Shown: one piece after another, positions 1-11,085 of the stretch
How the letters are laid out: every line of letters starts with the position of its first letter
Position numbering within the stretch: position 1 is the stretch's first letter
Assembly: GCF_003589595.1 (NCBI RefSeq)
Contig: NW_020654289.1
Span: 2,838,334-2,902,333 of the forward strand
From: Hyposmocoma kahamanoa
Lineage: Eukaryota; Arthropoda; Insecta; Lepidoptera; Cosmopterigidae
DNA: 64,000 nt
Direction of reading: 5' to 3'
The notes under the pieces: generated by a model
Databases searched by the model: none
What the model saw: only the letters and a program-made list of their open reading frames with translations
What the model was told of the DNA's origin: nothing
Made by a program: the position numbers and the translations under genes

Positions 1-169
1 CAGAATATATTTTGGAACATACGGAGACGTACACACAGGTTAGTAGTTGGCCTGTCTATATTTCAGTGCAAACGAGAGTTGATATTTACAAGCGCTGCAT
101 CGCTAATGTGTTACCAGGAATATACGCCCCTTACTTTGTCTCTATTTCTGGTTATATACTCGATGGTCG
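1..169 (-). repeat. Right part of a MITE, cut by window start
   Basis: About 169 bp match the right half of the foldback element at 46780-47249, including its terminal segment (TCTATTTCTGGTTATATACT, then CGATGGT). The left half lies outside the window. It has no coding capacity. Confidence 0.75.
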
Positions 170-500
170 TTAATAAGGGGTGTCACTACACCTTGATCTT
201 TGTATGTATATCCCACCCCTGAACATAAGTCTATTCCAATAAAAGGTTGTGAATCAAATATTAAAGTATTGACTTTAAAATTCAATTTAAAGTTAGTGCC
301 TATGCATGTTGTTAGTTAAAATTAGATAGGTATAATAATTATTTATTTCATTTCAAGTATAAATTTTTTTGGTTAGTTCTTCTCAAAAGTAATTTTCTAA
401 TTTAGGTTTGATGTTTTTACAATTTAATGATATATTTATTTCTTTCCAGGGTTAATACCTTTAGTTTATCGAGTTCTCAGGTTTTCGCGATTGTTACACA

Positions 501-746
501 TAGGAAATGAAACTATTTTTTTCGGATTTAAATCGCCTATATTTGTTTTTTCAAACAAACTGACGTTTCGGGCCCTTTACAGGTTCCATGGTCACGTTTG
601 ACTCTTAAATTGCATATATTTGTTTTTTCAAACAAACCAACGTTTCAACTGTGACCATGGGACCTGTAAAGGGCCCGAAACGTCGGTTTGTTTGAAAAAA
701 CAAATATACGCGATTTAAATCCGGAAAAATAGTTTCATTTCCTATA
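501..746. repeat. Palindromic repeat with arms of about 97 bp
   Basis: The arms at about 501-598 and 650-746 are inverted copies of each other. Each contains CAAACAAAC and GGGCCC blocks next to an ACCATGG-type palindrome. Shorter copies of the same family (GGGACCTGTAAAG...CCGAAACGT...GTTTGTTTGAAAAAAC) occur near 5250-5300, 5595-5690, 20040-20170, 25835-25890 and 38340-38455. It is non-coding and probably a MITE family. Confidence 0.7.
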
Positions 747-759
747 AAACACGCGTATA

Positions 760-1436
760 TTTGTTCTTTTTTCAAATAAACCAATGTATCGGGCCCTTCA
801 CAGTTGAAAATTCGATAATACAGTATCAACAATTTATTATTATAGACATTTCGCGTCTTTATTTCACCACTGTAGGTAGATTGTAAACTTTTATCAAAAA
901 AGTGTTCCGGCAAATAGCATATATATAAATTTTTCATGTATCAGTATCAGTTATCTTCAACTATTTTTTATTATTTTTCTTCTTCTTTTAAAAGCTCCAT
1001 CGAAATAAACGATGATTTTTTATTATTATGAATTATGTCTTTAACTATTTGTGTTAGCCCATAATCCGACACGATAGTCCAAAGCGGGGTGAGGATTGCA
1101 CGACATGTTTTGCAAGGCATGTAAATCTTCGACACGACATGAAAAATTCGTTAACATTTTTGTTAATATTATCATTTTATATTAAAGTGCAGTGTTTATA
1201 GTACTTTACTAATGGGAACACTTTTTGTTGTACTTTCTTGAATTAAAGTGGAATAAACTTACCTAACATACTTAATAAGATATTGAACCACAGGTAATGA
1301 ACGTTCCGTGTTTCACACAGTATTTATTTGAACTGAATAGTACTTTTGTTGAAAATAGCACAAATTGAAAATTGCGTGTGTAAGCAAACACCGCGCAAAA
1401 CATTGTCAGAGAGAAAATAGATATTTAGCCGTCCGT
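760..1436. other. AT-rich intergenic, nothing recognised
   Basis: No convincing exon, RNA gene or terminal-repeat structure was seen. ORFs here are short and overlap the flanking repeat. Confidence 0.5.
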
Positions 1437-2112
1437 CAATGTCAAAGTCAAAGTCAAAGTCAAAGATTATTTATTCCATAGGTAAAATAAATTTACACTT
1501 GAAAACGTTACATTTAAGCTACTGCTCGTTCACTACGCTGACCTCCCTGAGAAGAACGAACAAGAAACTCTAGGGATTGCTCTTTTCAAATAAACTTAAA
1601 TGCTATGGAATACACTTTGAATCAAATTTGTGTGGATTCTGGAGCCATGTCGTCTTTCCATACATCTTTATCTAACACGTAGTCTTCAATTTTGTAATAT
1701 GATTTTTCGATCAAAATATTTTTAATGTAGTTTCTAAACTTAGGAAATGATAAACTTAATATATGCTCCGGAATCTTATTGTAAAAACGTATACAGTTCC
1801 CCATAAAAGAGTTGTTTACCTTGGTTAAACGAAATCGTGGTACCATGAGTTTGGACTTAGCTCTAAGGTTAATATTATGGATATCTTCTTTCTTATTGAA
1901 ATTATGTATATTTTTACGGGCATACAAAATATTTGAGTAAATGTACTGTGATGCCACAGTCATGATACCAGTCTCCTTAAACTTTTCTCTGAGAGATACC
2001 CGAGAGCCTAGACGGTACACAGAACGAATCGCTCGTTTTTGCAATACAAATATGGTTTGAATATCCGCCGCTTTACCCCACATGAGAATCCCGTAGGACA
2101 TTATACTATGGA
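1437..2112 (-). mobile_element. 5'-truncated LINE, 3' end of reverse transcriptase ORF
   Basis: On the - strand, a 159-codon ORF (2101-1622) reads YGILMWGKAADIQTIFVLQK followed by KRAIRSVYRLGSR. This is the typical region just after the reverse transcriptase domain of jockey/CR1-like LINEs ('YGILLWG...VLQKKAVR'). The ORF is followed by a short 3' UTR and a tandem (GTCAAA)n 3' terminus at about 1438-1466. The 5' part is missing, as expected for a truncated retroinsertion. The same family recurs at 47568-50208. Confidence 0.85.
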
Positions 2113-2312
2113 AATGTCACTTTGACTTTAAAATAAACGTCAAATTTTTTGTTTGGTACTCATTTGGTACTGGAATTATATCTTTTGAGCTATTTATGTG
2201 AAATGTAATCAATTATTATTTTGTGATGAAGTAATTGCAGTAAGATATACTTACTTTTAAAGATATAGAAAGTGTAAAAATTATCTGTTGAATTTGAACC
2301 GTAAATGTCGTG

Positions 2313-2480
2313 TTGGGTCATGGAAACATTTCCATTTTGAAAAAAAATCATATTTTTCAGAAAATAAATATTTTTCAGAAAATAAATATTTTTCCGGGTA
2401 TTTTTCCAACATTTTTCCTTTAATTATCCACATTTTGACGTTGACTGCCGTCTGCTAACTAAAATGCGCTTAAGTGACAA
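2313..2480 (+). repeat. Fragment of hAT-like non-autonomous element
   Basis: The segment beginning GTTGGGTCATGGAAACATTT closely matches the left part of the complete element at 18835-19325. Further related scraps (TTTTTCGGAAAAC, ACACCTGTCACAAGTT) lie at about 2655-2760 and 3190-3230, separated by SINE insertions. Confidence 0.6.
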
Positions 2481-2764
2481 AATAAGTAAGTTCCGACAAG
2501 TCGAACACGTTAATTAATTTTAATTGTTTTTAAAAGAGAATTTTGTGCGCTATATTTTGCTATTTAAAACGGATATTTGATCATTTGTCACTTAGTCGCG
2601 TTTTAATTAGTGGACGGCAGAACGTTGGAGCCAATATCAATTTTACAAACGTTGCCAATTTTTCGGAAAACGGTACACATAGGTAGTGTTAGGAAAAAAA
2701 ATAATATAGAAAATTCATATTTTTCAGAAAAATAATAATTTGAATAAATTTTCCATATTTGTTA

Positions 2765-2966
2765 TAATTATTAATACAAAGATCGAACACTCAGAAAAAA
2801 ATTTCTTCGATCCGGCCGGATTCGAACCGACGTCTTGTAGCTTACCGTGCCAGACGCTATACCAACTAAGCCACGGAACGGACCAGCGGACCTCACAATT
2901 TTTTTTGTGTGCTTGCGTCGTATCTTTGTATTTCGTTTTTTTTTCAAGGACTTTGAATTTACAGTG
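2765..2966 (-). repeat. tRNA-derived SINE (family D), minus strand
   Basis: Read on the - strand, it has a tRNA-like head with an A-box (TGGCTTAGTTGG) and a B-box (GGTTCGAATCC). These are the internal RNA polymerase III promoter elements. A 3' body follows containing TTTTTTCTGAGTGTTCGATC. The same family is at 26893-27078, 28749-28934, 29960-30150 and 54192-54441. It is not a functional tRNA gene: the acceptor arms do not pair and copies have diverged. Confidence 0.8.
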
Positions 2967-3003
2967 AACAGCGACATCTCTCGCCAGGGCTGGTAACTGT
3001 ACG

Positions 3004-3150
3004 ACTAAAAAGTCGTTGAAAAAACCAAATACAAAGATAGAAATAATTTTTTCTGAATATTCGATCTTTGTATAGTGTGTGTGTGTGCGTTGTATTAATA
3101 ATTATTACAAACTAGTGGAATAATTTCTTAATTAATTGAATATCAATTCA
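3004..3150 (+). repeat. SINE family D, 5' and 3' ends with deleted tRNA-like middle
   Basis: It begins CTAAAAAGTCGTTGAAAAAA and ends with the shared TTCGATCTTTGTAT...AACTAGTGGAATAATTTC body, but the A-box/B-box segment is missing. A (GT)n run interrupts it at about 3076-3089. Confidence 0.65.
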
Positions 3151-3277
3151 ATAAAAATTTGAATTTTCCACATTTGATACTAAAGTATTTACACCTGTCA
3201 CAAGTTAAAGAAACGAAAGAACGAAAACGGTGACCCCATGTCTTTTTTTACCTTTGTTTTCACTGATATCTGTTTTT

Positions 3278-3676
3278 AACCGACTTCAAAAAAGGAGGAG
3301 GATTTTTTTTGTATGTATGCTACGCGATAACTCCGGTATTTGTGAACCGATTTTCATGATTCTTTTTTTGTTGGATAGGGGTACTTCCATAGTGGTCCCA
3401 TTTCATTTTGAAGAAAAGCATCCACCTCGAAGGGTGGCTGTTCACGCATGAAGATTCATTTTCATAAATAGCGCCTAACTTTAATTTAGGAGCAATTACT
3501 TTAATGGTTGATTTTGCTATTTCTCCAATTCAAGGCGTTTTTCTCTGAATGTACTTTGAGTAGTGAGAACCGATTTTTATTATCTCCAGTGTCCTGTATA
3601 GTGGCGAACTAGGGGATATTTCAATAAAACTTAGCAAATAGACGTGATTCCACTTACTTTTGAGGTTGGTTATTTT
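3278..3676 (+). repeat. MITE family A (AACCGAC...GGTCGGTT termini)
   Basis: A 400-460 bp non-coding element starting AACCGACTTCAAAAAAGGAG and ending with the inverse-like ACTTTTGAGGTYGGTT. The best copies in this window are at 10645-11085, 12275-12700, 36450-36908 and 38940-39386. Shorter copies are at 9840-10075, 13420-13533, 21355-21643, 25928-26136, 30190-30463, 35317-35533 and 60190-60246. Open frames inside these copies are not conserved. Confidence 0.8.
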
Positions 3677-4312
3677 AGATACATAATTTTATTTCATAAT
3701 CCACGATAAACAAAACTTCAAAAGATATTTCTAAACGTAGAACGTTAATATCATAATAATTAAGAACCATTGAATAAAAATTTTCCAATTTGTCAGAATT
3801 TTTTCCGGATATAATTCCAGTATTTGAAAGTTTTCTGAAAATTACCCAACAGTAAGTACGCATTGCTTTTCCAACGACTGAAGTATGTTACACTAGACTG
3901 GTGCATTATGATTATGAGTTTTACACTACACAGGTAGCACCTTAGTCTAAAGGTAGCACTAACTAAGTAGGTATGACAACTGAATAGACGACTCTTCCGT
4001 TAAGCAAGGAATGCACTCAATGTACATATGTACCTTTCTTCCAAAGGTAAATAAAACCATTTGCATCTGATGATAACGTTATGGAGAAATAAAAAGCAGG
4101 CCACCTTTTGCGAATTGGGTAATTCACACAAGTCCTTGAAGGCAATTTATAAGTCTTCTACGATATTCGTCACGATGCACATAATTATTTGTCACACACA
4201 CACATTGAACTAGGTCAATGCACGCACTTAAATAAATATAGAAAACTGATTTGAATGATTCCTTTGATGGTAGCAAGTGGCAACAGCCTCGTTCTAATTA
4301 CTCCAAGTCCAT

Positions 4313-4390
4313 ATGGGCAACTTCTTAAGGCGAGTTACCGGATGAGAATCCCTCTTCTCATCCGGTAACTCGCCTTAAGAAGTTGCCCAT
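4313..4390. repeat. Perfect 36-bp inverted repeat with 6-nt loop
   Basis: Arms 4313-4348 and 4355-4390 are perfectly complementary (ATGGGCAACTTCTTAAGGCG...), separated by TCCCTC. It could form a very stable hairpin in DNA or RNA. No mutation separates the arms, so it is either recent or maintained. Confidence 0.9.
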
Positions 4391-5499
4391 GCAAAATGTA
4401 ATATTTTTTTATTGCATTAATTGTAAGAGTGTACGATATACTATTAGAAAAATATACAGCTTTGGTCAATAAAAAATCATATTAAGGGAAGTTTTAAATC
4501 GGTACTTCACACTATGAGCGACAAACAATATCGAATAAGGTACAATCGATACTGTTCTAAAGCGACGGTGTGCGCGCACAGTTCGTAACTGACCGAATCG
4601 TTAGTATTCGTCGCGATGCGATGTGAGAAAGTGAGGGCATGTCTCTTTCGTTTACTTTTAGCTTGTTTTAGTTACTTTTTTTGTTTTGCTGTTTGTTTTT
4701 TTAAATCGGAGTTTAAAGATTAATAGCCAAGGTAGATTATGTGGTTGATTTCATTATAAAATCACGTCTAATGAAAAAAATTATAATTAACTCGGTAAGT
4801 ATTTTCAATTTTCTTATATTCCTTCATAATATCAAAAAATAAATGATCTAAAATATCACTTATACTAGTTCCTAAATATTTTTAAAATAATTGTTCTTTG
4901 TATCGTTTTTTCTTATCCAAGTGACCAGATGGCTGGTCAAACAAGAAAAACTATCAAAAAGGGGAGATTCGATAGTGTTCTAGGTGTATGTAATTTCGAC
5001 AAAATTGTAACTGGCAATTTCGATAGTATACGTGTTTATTTCTAGTCGTAGAGCTATCGAATGTACCACTATCCATGGTTTTCTATGGAAAACATCTATC
5101 GAGCTACCACTTACAATGTTGTTCTACGCTACATACTTTGCAAATTGGCAGATTCGATTTTTTAAATGTTTAATTTTGAGTGTAAAATAGGGTGGTTTAC
5201 ATTAATATCAGACATAACTGGTTGACGACTTTACCATCCCAGTCAGCCGTGAACATGGGATCTGTAAAGATCCTGAAACATTTCTTTGTTTAAAAAAAAT
5301 AAATATACAAGATTTTTTCTGATTTCATAATTAAAGCATGACACTATAAAATATGTTGTTTTTAGAAACTCTTGACAACAATTATACTGAAGAAGAATTC
5401 AAATTTCCAAATGATATTTACGATGAGGTCTTTTCCGTTTGATCTACAGAGGGTGGCAAGATATTTGATGGTCTGATAAATGATTTCCATAGCGTTTAG

Positions 5500-5605
5500 T
5501 AGCCTAATAGTTTGATCTATCACCTCTCAAGCAGAGGCCGTGGGTTCGAATTCGGACTCGCATCTCTGAGTTTTACGAATTTATGTGCGAAATTTCATAA
5601 ACATG
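5500..5605 (+). repeat. tRNA-derived SINE (family E), head fragment
   Basis: It contains a tRNA-like head with the B-box GGTTCGAATTC, followed by the body TGAGTTTTACGAATTTATGTGCGAAATTTCAT. It matches the fuller copy at 55112-55445. Confidence 0.6.
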
Positions 5606-5861
5606 CAAAGGGCTTGAAACGTTGGTTTGTATGAAAAAACAAATTCAGGCGATTTAGATCCGAAAAAAAAAATAGTCTCATTTTCTAAGTGTAACTCGCG
5701 AAAACCTAAGAATTCGATAAACACCTTATTGTTTCACTAACAAGTAAGTAACAATTAGCAGCAGTAGAGCTCCTTGTGAAAGAGTTCGTCCAGGGATGTA
5801 CCACCTTTACTATTTGTGCCATCGAGTAGTAATGTGAGCATTATTTCGTTCCGGCTTGGAA

Positions 5862-6058
5862 GGATAAGGGTTCTGGTGAAATTACAGGTACATGGGACTT
5901 GTCAAATTATGTCTAAGGATGACAGGTGCAGTAGCAATAGCCCTCAGATCTTTGCGATTTAAAGCTCTGAGTGGCACTGCAACTGTTATGGATAGGCGTG
6001 TAGCTTACCATCAGGCGCACGACTTGTTCGTCCCTTCACTTGATTATTATATATGAAA
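5862..6058 (-). repeat. SINE-like repeat family B, minus strand
   Basis: The shared core, read on the - strand, is GCGCCTGATGGTAAGCTACA, then ATAACAGTTGCAGTGCCACTC, then AGTTTCACC-type sequence. Copies occur at 25405-25498, 27752-27920, 33032-33245, 41560-41865, 47420-47530, 56655-56822 and 62400-62745 in both orientations. It is a widespread lepidopteran short repeat type by my recollection. Confidence 0.7.
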
Positions 6059-6580
6059 AAATAACAAGACTGAAACTTGTCATGTTACTTATTTTTTCGA
6101 TGTTACAAAGTAAAAAAAATAATTTGGCTGAATTCCATACAAAAAATTGATTTATTTCATAATTAGTAAATATACGTTAGTAAATTATAAAATCAGTGTT
6201 TGGTTTTGGTATCCTCTTCTTTTTCAGACCGTAAATTACTTGGTATATATAATCGAAAGTGTTAAACTTTTATTGATTTTATAAAAGCTGTCAATGAAAA
6301 TTATCGAAACTGGTAGATTGAATATTTGTTCAAATTTTACAAGCCCTGAATACTAACGAATCTACCACTTTCGATTAATTTCTAGCAAATTCTAACAAGG
6401 TAAACTATTGAAAGTGAAATATCTAGAAAAATACATAAAATTTTTAAATCATGCTAAGGCCTAAGAAAAACACATATGTATAATATAATAGCTATCATGA
6501 TTGGGTGTCACTTTCAGTTTCAGTGTCGTGACACTATTAAAACTTATTATTCTAAGTCAAAATATAACTTCAAACTGGTC

Positions 6581-6590
6581 NNNNNNNNNN
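6581..6590. other. Assembly gap (10 N)
   Basis: Ten undetermined bases. Their real length is unknown. The gap lies 22 bp beyond the 3' end of the coiled-coil ORF and may hide its continuation. Confidence 0.99.
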
Positions 6591-6612
6591 AATTCTAAAC
6601 CATCGTGCTTAT

Positions 6613-7162
6613 TCAAAAATTGTCAAATCGTGCAGAACACCTTTGCCTCTCTAAAATCAAACGTTCATTATCTTTTTTTACCACCTCTGTTTCCTGCAGC
6701 ACACTGTGGAGCAACGTGCTTAAATAGCTGTTTGCTTCAGAGAGTCTTCCCGAGTGTTTACAAGCGTCTCGTCGCTGTTGTTTGGACTTGTCTATTTGAC
6801 TTCTTAGGGAGGCATTTTCCAGTCGCACGATTCTTATTCTGCAGTCGTTGTTAGGCAGCATTTCAATAAAATCTCGATTTCCTCAGTCGACAGTTTAAGT
6901 CTTTCAGTCTCGCAAGTTCCGTTTTTGCTTCGTATATTTTCGTCTGCAATTTAGTATTGTTTTCTCTCAACTGAATCGCTCTAGCCATTTCTTGATGTTG
7001 CTTGCCAGTAAGCACTTTTAATTGGTCTCGAAGAAGTTGATTTTCGTCCAGAACTTTCTCCAAACATAGACTTACTGGAGATAATTTATTGACCACCGCA
7101 TTTCGAACAGCATTCTCAGTGAATTTTAAATTTTGTTTTTGCATAGTCAGGATGAGGGACAC
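6613..7162 (-). pseudogene. Frameshifted coiled-coil protein ORF pair
   Basis: Two - strand ORFs in different frames, 7162-6863 (99 aa) and 6861-6613 (82 aa), read like one protein. Both are rich in charged and Leu/Gln residues with heptad-like spacing (e.g. LLRDQLKVLTGKQHQ, RLKLSTEEIEILLK in a third frame, RIVRLENASLRSQIDKSKQ). At least two frame changes around 6860-6930 are needed to join them. No splice pair that restores the frame was found, so this is either a decayed gene or retrocopy, or assembly error close to the N gap. I do not recognise the family. A chromosome-cohesion type coiled coil is conceivable but unsupported. The first Met (7162) is 357 bp from, and divergent to, the secreted-protein gene. 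Confidence 0.5.
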
Positions 7163-7495
7163 ACTTTATTAAGCTAAGGCATTTCTTCATTGGAAATTTT
7201 GGATCCCAAAAATGTGGATGTTCGCGGTGATCAGCGTTGTGAAAAGTTAGTACTTATATGGGGTTTGACGAAGAGAAAAAGAAAAATCAATTTGAAACAA
7301 CGTGTCAACTTTATTTTTTTATAAGTTCGTATGTGAATTTGCAGCCTGATAAAAACTATAAAAGACAATGGCTTCCTTTCGAGTTGCTTGATGTGGTCAC
7401 AGAAATTGCAATGGATTGGGATGGGTTGTGGAGTTGCATAATGGGCTGAAGTTACAAATGCGAGTGCGGGAGGTTCAGAAGTGCAGTTTCCCGCG

Positions 7496-7500
7496 TCAGT
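7496..7500 (+). promoter_or_regulatory. Possible arthropod initiator TCAGT
   Basis: TCAGT matches the insect initiator consensus and lies 20 bp before the first ATG of the three-exon gene, in a locally GC-richer stretch (7456-7600). No TATA box is evident. Placement by motif only. Confidence 0.35.
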
Positions 7501-7519
7501 AGACAGTCAACCAGCACGC

Positions 7520-7622
7520 ATGTCGCACACGCGGACCATGGCCCTTCTCTGCGCTTGCGCATTCGTGGCCAATGTTGCGGCTGACCCTGCGCTACCACCG
7601 GTTAGCAGAATGGAAAATAAAG
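7520..7622 (+). CDS. Exon 1 of small secreted basic protein gene (signal peptide)
   Basis: It starts at ATG 7520 and encodes 34 residues plus one base. The stretch MALLCACAFVANVAA is a good hydrophobic signal peptide, with probable cleavage after VAA before DPALPP. An internal Met at residue 7 would leave the same signal core. It ends ..AAA G|GTTTGT, phase 1. Two downstream exons fit this phase exactly, giving a 121-residue precursor (mature part about 100 residues). The intron to exon 2 is 8.4 kb and full of repeats, so additional exons cannot be excluded. I do not recognise the family. Without a signal of homology, the case rests on the signal peptide, splice sites and phase agreement. Confidence 0.6.
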
Positions 7623-9086
7623 GTTTGTAGATGTTCTTCATAAAGAATAGATATAAAAAACTATATTATTTTTTAAATTTTACGTATTCTAAATAGTAAT
7701 CTGGTTAAAGAGCCAATCACGTCTTGTTTTCGCTTGTAAAATAGATAGTTTTCAATAAACATAATTTCAATTAGTCTAGGTAGGTATTATAATTATGTGA
7801 AAGTTTTTTGGCTAAGCTAATTTCTATGTTCATTGACAAAAATGTTTCAGAGGCTTGGAATATCTGCAAAAAAATATTTACACCGTTTTACCTGTAAAAT
7901 TGTACCATTTCATAGCTTACAAAATTGGTTCTTTACAAATGTAGAATAAGTTCAACATCCTCGTTATCGTTATCGGGGTCATTGGAACAGTAGGGACACG
8001 GAGCAATCCCCGTTCATTGAATGGATTACCACACTTGGTTTCGTTTTTAAGACACCAATTTTTTGTTTCGGATGTTTAGCTTCTTTTCTAATAATAGAAT
8101 TTGTTACCAGATTTTCTTTTGATTTGTAGTTTTTAATGCACGAAGTTTAATGATTTGTTCGTTTAAATTGTAAAGATTGTGTTCTACAGAGTATAATGTT
8201 ACGACCCAATTCTTCTTTCTTTAGACCCTCGCTATTTCTTTTTCTGGGTCTGTTTCAGCGTCTGTATATGACATTTGACACCTTTCTCTTCCACCTATTG
8301 ATCTTATTTTGCATACGATCGGAGATAGTACAAATTGGTAAATGGCGCGTATGTAAATTTTACAAGAGAATGATTGAACGTCATTACTTTGATTTTCAAT
8401 AGTTATGACATACGATTTTGCACAGTAAGCATTAATTTATGTTGTTTACGGACTGATAAAAATAGATGCCCGTAAATCGCGCTTATTTGGTTGGTACAAT
8501 TGTTACGCATATTTGATTTGGCCACTAATTTACCGAGATGGAAACTTATAATCAAATGCTAGTTACGCGTATCTGCACTATCCTCGACGATATGGTATTG
8601 TTTAAGGGAAGATAACAACGCTTTCAGAATAGGCTCGTTAAATACGTTCCATCCATTGCAATCTCATAAATTTTGCATGTAATTCTATATAGGCCTCTGC
8701 TAGTGCGATCTATTTAGATTTAGATCATTGCTACTAACTTGTAGCTGAGTGAACTCCTGTGCAAGTTAACGATCTCGCGGCGCCTTTGATCGTATCCAGT
8801 TGACCTAAATATGGATTGCGATTGCCGGACGTTCAGTGTCCCACCCTATTTTGCGACATGCTCTCGATTTCAAAGTGATGATTACTACCAACTGACGTAA
8901 TATATCTTGGGTCAAAATTTGAAGATAGTTTTAGAGGTGACAAAATCAACGTTGAAAGTTATTGGTGTCCGATTTGGAAAAATTGGTATAAACAAAACGT
9001 ACTAGTGACAAAATTGAGAAAAGAAAAGCAGTCGAAGTTGTAGAGATTTTTTTTAATAAAAAATAAGTGCGCATTTCACCTCCATC

Positions 9087-9511
9087 TCACCTGATGGAAA
9101 GTGACGATGAGGTCGAGGATGTAGTATGCACACCTAAATAATGCCTATTCACTCTCGCCTTGAAAAGGTTCAAGTTACAGCGTTCGGGGAACAAGTCTGC
9201 AGGCAGGGAATTCCACTCCTTAGCCGCTCGCCATACAAATGTGGAAGCGAAACACTTTGTGTGAATCCGGCGAATATCCACGAAAAGGGTTGGAACCCCA
9301 GACCTCGTCTCGTCCCCCAATGATGGAAAGGGGAAGGCGGAATCAAATTATGCAATTTCATCGCACACTCTCCGTGATATATCCTGTAGAATACCGATAA
9401 GCTAGCAACTCTACGGCGGTGTTCAAGACTCTGCAGCTTCGCCTCTACTAATTCCGAGTCACCTATAAGCCTATAAATGATGACGAAGAAGAAAGAAATG
9501 TACCTATACAA
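9087..9511 (-). mobile_element. Degenerate LINE, C-terminus of reverse transcriptase protein
   Basis: In two - strand frames the sequence reads SLEHRRRVASLSVFYRIYHG...LIPPSPFHH (about 9440-9320), then after a frame change FVWRAAKEWNSLPADLFPER and LNLFKARVNRHYL (about 9235-9130). This is the well-known C-terminal end of a lepidopteran LINE RT polyprotein ('RTAKLWNSLP..VFP....LFKKRVN..L'). A frameshift near 9300 shows it is dead. No endonuclease or RT core remains. Confidence 0.8.
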
Positions 9512-9699
9512 TAGTGAACCATAGATTGGGGTAGGTCACGAATCGTGCGTGCCGGGTATAAGCCGTTTTTCGTTTATTGGCAATAGAGAGGAATTTGTTA
9601 TACCTATAGTTTGTTTAGACCCCACCCACGAGCTCAATTGCAAATCGCTTCCTTAGACTGACGTACATGCTAAAATTATGCGTAGGAGACGCAATAGAA

Positions 9700-10075
9700 C
9701 TAAAAGTACTGTCGTGATATCATGTCGACATGCGCAGATTCCAGTCATCCCTTTTTTGTATGTAAATCGACTAGATATTGTATGTGTAATTTTTCTGACA
9801 TGCGTGAAACGTTTTCAATTCGACTGCATTTTTTTATACATGTTAAGCGATTATTTCGGCATTTGAGAACCGATTTCGATGATTCTTTTTTGTTGGAAAT
9901 GGGGTATCTCGGTAATGGTTCCGTTCAAGTTTTTAAGAAAAAATTCACCTGTAAGGGACGTTATGGGATAAATTTAATGGATTTCATGAATTTCACACAT
10001 TTTCTGTTAGCCAATTTCAATAAAACTTAGCAAATACTTAAATGTGATTACACAAACTTATGTGGTCAGTTCTTT
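9700..10075 (+). repeat. Diverged MITE family A copy
   Basis: GAACCGATTTCGATGATTCT and AATTTCAATAAAACTTAGCA match family A, with about 100 bp of unrelated or diverged sequence between. The ORFs at 9678-10030 come from this repeat and are not genes. Confidence 0.6.
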
Positions 10076-10644
10076 TTTATAAAAAAGTCATTTATTCCGG
10101 ATTTAAATAGAATATTTTTTTAATCAAAACAACTTTTCTGAGTCTTTACATTACAGCTGACTGAGATGGTAAGTAAACACAGGAAAAACGTTGGTTTGTT
10201 TAAAACTAATACGCGATTTAGATTCGAAAAAAAAAACCAGATATTTTGCGTTGAGGAAAATTTGCGATAAAGACTGAAAATGTGATAGGAAATAATTAAA
10301 AACCGAATTTGAATCGAACTTTCTTGCCATTCCTATCGTAAACAATGTAATCGACATTTTTAGCGAAATGGAGCAATTGGGAAAATGAACAACCCTTTAC
10401 ACGCGGTTTTTTATGTGTTATTTAGTTTTCGTTTTATTGTTAAGCAAAATCAGTACTTAACTGACATTTTCCTAAGCAGCATGCAGTCGCTAATCGTCTA
10501 CTTTTATATACGCGCTCAAGTTTAAGCCTATAAATTGCAAGTGTAACGATGCAATCGCGCTTTTCACGAACGCGCGTTTGCACTACTGCTAAAAATCGCC
10601 GTCTGTAACCACTCTTAGATAGCGCTTTTTGTTTTCTTTTTTTT

Positions 10645-11085
10645 AACTGACTTCAAAAAAGGAGGAGGTTCTCAATTCGTCTGTATGTTCTTTTTTTTTG
10701 TATGTATGTTACGCGATAACTCCGGTATTTGTGAACCGATTTTCGTGATTCTTTTTTTGTTGGAAAGGGGGTACTTCCATAGTGGTCCCATTTCATTTTG
10801 AAGAAAAGCATCCACCTCGAAGGGTGGCTGTTCACGCATGAAGATTTATTTTTATCAATAGCGCCTAACTTTAATTTAGGAGCAATTACTTTAATGGTTG
10901 ATTTTGCTATTTCTCCAATTCAAGGCGTTTTTCTCTCAATATACTTTGAGTAGTGAGAACCGATTTTTATTATCTCCAGTGTCAAGTCCTGTATAGTGGC
11001 GAACTAGGGGATATTTCAATAAAACTTTGCAAACAGACGTAATTCCACTTACTTTTGAGGTCGGTTTTTTAGTACTCTGTACTGA
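10645..11085 (+). repeat. MITE family A, near full length
   Basis: It runs from AACTGACTTCAAAAAAGGAG to GAGGTCGGTTTTTTAGTACT-CTGTACTGA. The terminal TTAGTACTCTGTACTGA is also present in the copies at 12275, 36450 and 38940, so it belongs to the element. Confidence 0.85.

Noticed and set aside
9141..9323. + strand ORF opposite the LINE remnant
   Set aside because: Antisense shadow of the LINE C-terminus.
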